DNA of 64,000 bases from Desulfomonilia bacterium (lineage in GTDB: Bacteria; Desulfobacterota; Desulfomonilia; UBA1062). Below are positions 60,884 to 64,000 of this stretch, piece by piece (position 1 is the first letter of the stretch; every line of letters starts with the position of its first letter). The stretch covers positions 33,384 to 97,383 of the forward strand of contig DATCTV010000027.1 of assembly GCA_036567785.1 (NCBI GenBank), in the 5' to 3' direction. The position numbers and the translations under genes are program-made. Below the pieces are notes generated by a model that saw only the letters and a program-made list of their open reading frames with translations, ran no database searches and had not been told where the DNA came from.

Positions 60884-62048
60884 TCTCTTCCTCTGTCAGA
60901 TAACATGCAGGGTCCTCGCTCCAGGGATCTCCTGTCGCAGCTTCAGCCCTTGCTCTGAAATTACCTGCACATACATCAAGCCATCTGCAGCCGGCGCACC
61001 TGCCTGAAACATAATTTTTCTTGTTTTTGAGCTTCATGAGAAATTCGTTTGTTTTATCATCCCAGATGTCGGAAAAAGGCTTTTTCAACACATTTCCCAG
61101 CACCTTGTTCCGCCAGAACTGGTCAGGATATACGTCGCCGTCCCAATTTATTGAGCCGATTCCCAGTCCGGTTGAATTGCCTGCATTCATTTTTAAAAGT
61201 TCGAGCACATCGCCCGCCCTCGGGTCTTTATTCTTAAGCATCTTCAAATAGACGTAAGGACCGTCCGCATGGTTGTCCACGGTCAAAACTTCTACTGACA
61301 TGCCCTTATCGATGAGGTTTTTTGTCCTGTCCATTATCAGATCAAGTGTCGCGCGTGTCTGTTCATGAGTGAGATCTTCTTCCATGAGGTTTTTCCCGCG
61401 CCCAGAATATACAAGGTGGTAGAAGCAGATCCTTTGTATGCCCCGGCTTTCCATTAGGTCGAAAATTTTCGGGATTTCCTGATAATTCCTTTTATTCATC
61501 GTGAAGCGGAGCCCGACTTTTATTCCGGCGGACATGGCATTTTCAATTCCTTCTAAGGCTTTTGCAAACGCCCCATTTACTCCCCTGAACCTGTCGTTCA
61601 CTTCTTCAAGTCCGTCAAGGCTGACTCCGACATATGAGAGTCCCATATCACCAAGAATTCTGGCTTTTTCCCATGTTATCAATGTCCCGTTTGTTGATAT
61701 AACGGCCCTTATGCCTGCCGAGGTAGCTGCCCTGACAAGTTCAGGGAGATCTTCCCTTATGAGGGGTTCACCGCCGGAAAAAAGGACTACCGGAACTCCG
61801 AAATCCTTGAGGCCGGATATTAGATTCAGCCCCTGTCGTGTTGTCAGTTCAGCGCATCCCCCTTCAACCGATGCATAGCAGTGAACGCATTTGAGATTGC
61901 ATCTGCTAGTGATATTCCAGACGACAACGGGTTTCTTGTCTTCGGAGAACTGAAGGAGGTGCGAAGGGAGTTCGCTTGATCTCCTTGAATATCTGAGAGG
62001 GTCGGATGCCTCTACTGTGCCGCAATACAGTTTGGATATGCCGATCAA
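60876..62048 (-). CDS. ahbC: 12,18-didecarboxysiroheme deacetylase AhbC
   Basis: A 390-residue radical SAM enzyme of the alternative heme pathway. The N-terminus MIGISKLYCGTVE and LPSHLLQFSEDKKPVVVWNIT are diagnostic for AhbC. The radical SAM cysteines are C50, C54 and C57 in CNLKCVHCYA; the C-terminal auxiliary cysteines lie in GRCAGCRWLDVCAGNF and DPACYL. It removes the acetate side chains of didecarboxysiroheme to give Fe-coproporphyrin III. The start overlaps the cobA-hemD stop (ATGA). This places the cell among anaerobes that make heme from siroheme. Confidence 0.93.
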   Translation of the reverse strand: MIGISKLYCGTVEASDPLRYSRRSSELPSHLLQFSEDKKPVVVWNITSRCNLKCVHCYASVEGGCAELTTRQGLNLISGLKDFGVPVVLFSGGEPLIREDLPELVRAATSAGIRAVISTNGTLITWEKARILGDMGLSYVGVSLDGLEEVNDRFRGVNGAFAKALEGIENAMSAGIKVGLRFTMNKRNYQEIPKIFDLMESRGIQRICFYHLVYSGRGKNLMEEDLTHEQTRATLDLIMDRTKNLIDKGMSVEVLTVDNHADGPYVYLKMLKNKDPRAGDVLELLKMNAGNSTGLGIGSINWDGDVYPDQFWRNKVLGNVLKKPFSDIWDDKTNEFLMKLKNKKNYVSGRCAGCRWLDVCAGNFRARAEAATGDPWSEDPACYLTEEEIR

Positions 62049-63523
62049 GGTACGTCTCCTTTCATCAACTCGATAATCCCTTCATCCGTATATTCTTTTG
62101 CATATTGAGAGGCCGGGATACCCGATTTTTCCATGGCGTTTGCTGTAACCGGGCCTATGGCCACAAGTCTCTTGCCCCTTATTATATCAATTTTATCTCC
62201 TGCCAGAAGCACGGCGTTTCTGGCCCCTGACGGGCTTGTGAATACGATGGTGTCGCACTCTTCAGCAAGCGAAAGGAATGTCCGGCTATCAGCATTTTCA
62301 GGCATGGCCGTCTCGTAAACAAAGATTTCATCAACCATGGCCCCGCGCGACCTGAGCTCATCTGCAAGAAAAGGCCTGGCGTCTTTTGCACGGGGCAGGC
62401 AGATTTTCATGCCCTTAATATCCCGGCCTTCAAAAAGGCTGACGATCCCTTCAGACCTGAATTCCTCCGCCATTTTATCGGCCCTGATACCGAACGTTGA
62501 AAGGACATCCCTTGTTTTCGGACCGATGCAAATTATTTCTTTTCCGGCCAGGGCCCGGCAGTCCTGACCTTTTTCCGTGAGGGATCTGAAAAACAGAGGC
62601 ACTGCATTCTGGGATGTGAATATAATCATGTCATATACCGAGACATCGACTCTGAACGGCAATTCCTTCAACTCGATAAGAGGGTAGATATGGACTCGCG
62701 CCCCCTGGGCGGCGAAAGCCTCAGCCGTTTTATAAGACAGGTGTGCTGGTCTTGTTATGAGAATACTTCTTCCTGAAAGGGGCTTGTTATGGGAACCGAA
62801 CAGTTCCCGGCTTAATGCTGCAACCCTTCCGACTACTATTATACACGGAGAACCAATGCCGTTCTTTTCCGCTTCAGCTCCCATGTCTGCCAGTGTCGAT
62901 ACCAGATGCTTCTGCGATGGAAGCGTCGCATCCTGTATGATTGCACATGGTGTCGAGGCATCCATCCCTTCCCGTGTCAGTGCCTCGGAAATCTTGTTTA
63001 TCCTTCCCGCTCCCATTAAGAAAACAAGCGTACCGGTTTCTTTTGCAAGAAGGCCCCAGTCAAGAAAGCCGGACTCCTTCGAAGGGTCTTCGTGTGCAGT
63101 CACGATTTTAAGAGATGCGGCAAGCCCCCTGTGTGTGGGCGGTATGCCTGCGCTTATGGGTCCTGCTATTGCCGAGCTTATGCCTGGAATGATCTCAAAA
63201 GGTATTCCGTTTTCTTTAAGAAAGAGAGCCTCTTCCCCACCCCTTCCGAACACGCAGGGGTCGCCTCCCTTGAGCCTGGCAATCGTAAGCCCTCTTTTTG
63301 CAAGTTCAAGCAGGAGACTGTTGATCTGCGGCTGTTTTGTGTAGTCTTTTCCTGCGCGTTTCCCTACATAGTATTTTTCGGCAGAGGTCTTTGCCATGAG
63401 GATGACTTCATTGGGGATGAGATCATCATAAACAACCGCATCGCACTCAGGGATTATTCCTGCAGCCTTCATGGTAAGAAGACCTGGGTCTCCCGGGCCG
63501 GCTCCTATCAGATACACTTTCAT
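62045..63523 (-). CDS. cobA-hemD: Uroporphyrinogen-III methyltransferase/synthase fusion (CobA-HemD)
   Basis: A 492-residue fusion. Residues 1-240 are the SUMT methyltransferase with VYLIGAGPGDPGLLT, the VVYDDL loop, RLKGGDPCVFGRGGEE and GIPPTHRG; residues 255-492 are uroporphyrinogen-III synthase with SILITRPAHLSYKTAEAFAAQGA, IIFTSQNAV, and the C-terminal IVFTSPSGARN. Together they convert hydroxymethylbilane to uroporphyrinogen III and then to precorrin-2, the branch point to siroheme, heme and cobalamin. One base separates it from hemC and it overlaps ahbC by four. Confidence 0.96.
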   Translation of the reverse strand: MKVYLIGAGPGDPGLLTMKAAGIIPECDAVVYDDLIPNEVILMAKTSAEKYYVGKRAGKDYTKQPQINSLLLELAKRGLTIARLKGGDPCVFGRGGEEALFLKENGIPFEIIPGISSAIAGPISAGIPPTHRGLAASLKIVTAHEDPSKESGFLDWGLLAKETGTLVFLMGAGRINKISEALTREGMDASTPCAIIQDATLPSQKHLVSTLADMGAEAEKNGIGSPCIIVVGRVAALSRELFGSHNKPLSGRSILITRPAHLSYKTAEAFAAQGARVHIYPLIELKELPFRVDVSVYDMIIFTSQNAVPLFFRSLTEKGQDCRALAGKEIICIGPKTRDVLSTFGIRADKMAEEFRSEGIVSLFEGRDIKGMKICLPRAKDARPFLADELRSRGAMVDEIFVYETAMPENADSRTFLSLAEECDTIVFTSPSGARNAVLLAGDKIDIIRGKRLVAIGPVTANAMEKSGIPASQYAKEYTDEGIIELMKGDVP

Positions 63524-63524
63524 T

Positions 63525-64000
63525 CTAAGATTTTCCTCCCAGCTTCACAAGCAACGTTTCAGCCAGCACGGCGCCTATTTCAGGCGTCAGGCTTCTGCCG
63601 GTTGTCCTCGCGATATGGCTTCCGTCAGCGGTTGCTAGCATGGCGCTCATTGATATCTCATTGTTCACTATTCTTGCATGGGCCGCCACCGGAATCCTGC
63701 AATCAGCCCCGAGCCTTGCCAGAAATCCCCTTTCCGCAAGTGCGCATGTCCTTGTATCAGGATCGTTAAGCTTTTCAAGAAAAAGGTTCAGCTTTTCATC
63801 TTCCTGTCTGGTCTCGATTGCAATAATGCCCTGGCCAGGGGATGGTACCATTTCGTTTAGGTCAATGGCGGTTCCTGTGCTCAAGCCCAGTCTCTTGATT
63901 CCGGCTGCTGCCAGTATCACCGCATCGAGGTCCTTATCTATCCTCTTCAGCCTTGTTGTCACATTGCCCCTGATTTCCACACATTCAACATCCGGTCTGA
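63525..64000 (-). CDS. hemC: Hydroxymethylbilane synthase, C-terminal part
   Basis: The frame continues past the right window edge; about 158 residues are visible, opening with RPDVECVEIRGNVTTRL. It contains AVILAAAGIKRLGL and GQGIIAIE, and the Cys that carries the dipyrromethane cofactor in LGADCRIPVAAHA. The enzyme polymerises porphobilinogen to hydroxymethylbilane. It is upstream of cobA-hemD and ahbC in one operon, giving three consecutive steps of tetrapyrrole synthesis. A GTG at 63980 is internal to the family sequence and is not the start. Confidence 0.95.
   Translation of the reverse strand, partial: RPDVECVEIRGNVTTRLKRIDKDLDAVILAAAGIKRLGLSTGTAIDLNEMVPSPGQGIIAIETRQEDEKLNLFLEKLNDPDTRTCALAERGFLARLGADCRIPVAAHARIVNNEISMSAMLATADGSHIARTTGRSLTPEIGAVLAETLLVKLGGKS

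Noticed and set aside
1..64000. tRNA, rRNA, CRISPR, insertion sequence or prophage genes
   Set aside because: No cloverleaf-like sequence, direct-repeat array, transposase or phage-type gene is seen; coding density leaves little space for them.

Overview
The 64 kb window carries about 58 genes on both strands, tightly packed, at moderate GC, with no rRNA, tRNA, CRISPR array, insertion sequence or prophage that I can see. No gene-free gap exceeds 300 bases; the largest is 48644-48921. The gene content suggests a Gram-negative anaerobe of the Desulfobacterota (former Deltaproteobacteria): AhbC of the alternative siroheme-dependent heme route, a selenocysteine-type SelD beside a selenium-associated LysR regulator, AidB-like acyl-CoA dehydrogenase, MtaB, an rpsU-yqeY-mutS2-dnaG-rpoD macromolecular synthesis operon, and lipoproteins with Gram-negative envelope genes. 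The species cannot be named from the sequence alone.

Layout. 1-4.8 kb: end of an acyl-CoA dehydrogenase, an OmpR-type two-component system, then three small exported proteins, the first preceded by three 11-bp-spaced direct repeats that look like response-regulator boxes. 4.8-8.7 kb: a D-aminoacylase-like amidohydrolase divergent from a Gfo/Idh/MocA oxidoreductase coupled to a GNAT acetyltransferase. 8.8-12.9 kb: PilZ-like protein, MtaB, a PolX protein with a damaged polymerase site but intact PHP site, and a DUF151 bifunctional nuclease. 12.9-19.3 kb (minus): rpoD, dnaG, mutS2, yqeY, rpsU from a recognisable sigma-70 promoter. 19.4-27.2 kb (minus): dus, EamA permease, a beta-propeller protein, dprA, topA, trmFO. 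27.3-34.7 kb: radical SAM YhcC-like protein, TetR regulator, patatin, a 540-residue radical SAM protein, an exported phospholipase D and the LysR regulator.

34.8-44.3 kb (plus): selD with an in-frame UGA and a bacterial SECIS hairpin, C69 and M28 peptidases, an exported metallophosphoesterase with the same 11-bp repeat motif as at 3.3 kb, malic enzyme, a glycerophosphodiesterase lipoprotein and a large lipoprotein of unknown role. 44.4-48.6 kb (minus): NfeD protease, family 4 uracil-DNA glycosylase, CoaBC, a lipoprotein and a metallo-beta-lactamase fold hydrolase. 48.9-51.2 kb: alanine dehydrogenase and HemW. 51.2-53.7 kb (minus): a small flagellar regulatory block (flhG, fliA, cheY-like, fliL-like). 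53.8-58.3 kb (plus): a cell-division/envelope operon (small ORF, ftsX, envC-like, ctpA, divergent polysaccharide deacetylase) in which ftsE is not seen. 58.3-60.9 kb: an XRE regulator divergent from a GAF/PAS protein that ends in an AT-hook-like tail, with a long inverted repeat between them. 60.9-64 kb (minus): ahbC, a cobA-hemD fusion and the end of hemC, i.e. tetrapyrrole to siroheme-derived heme synthesis.

The observations I judge most worth following are the selenoprotein SelD with its SECIS, the shared TTAAT 11-bp repeat boxes at two promoters, the PAS/AT-hook protein and its palindromic control region, a perfect 11-base anti-Shine-Dalgarno sequence ahead of the M28 peptidase, the polymerase-dead PolX, and the small ORF translationally coupled to an ftsX without ftsE.
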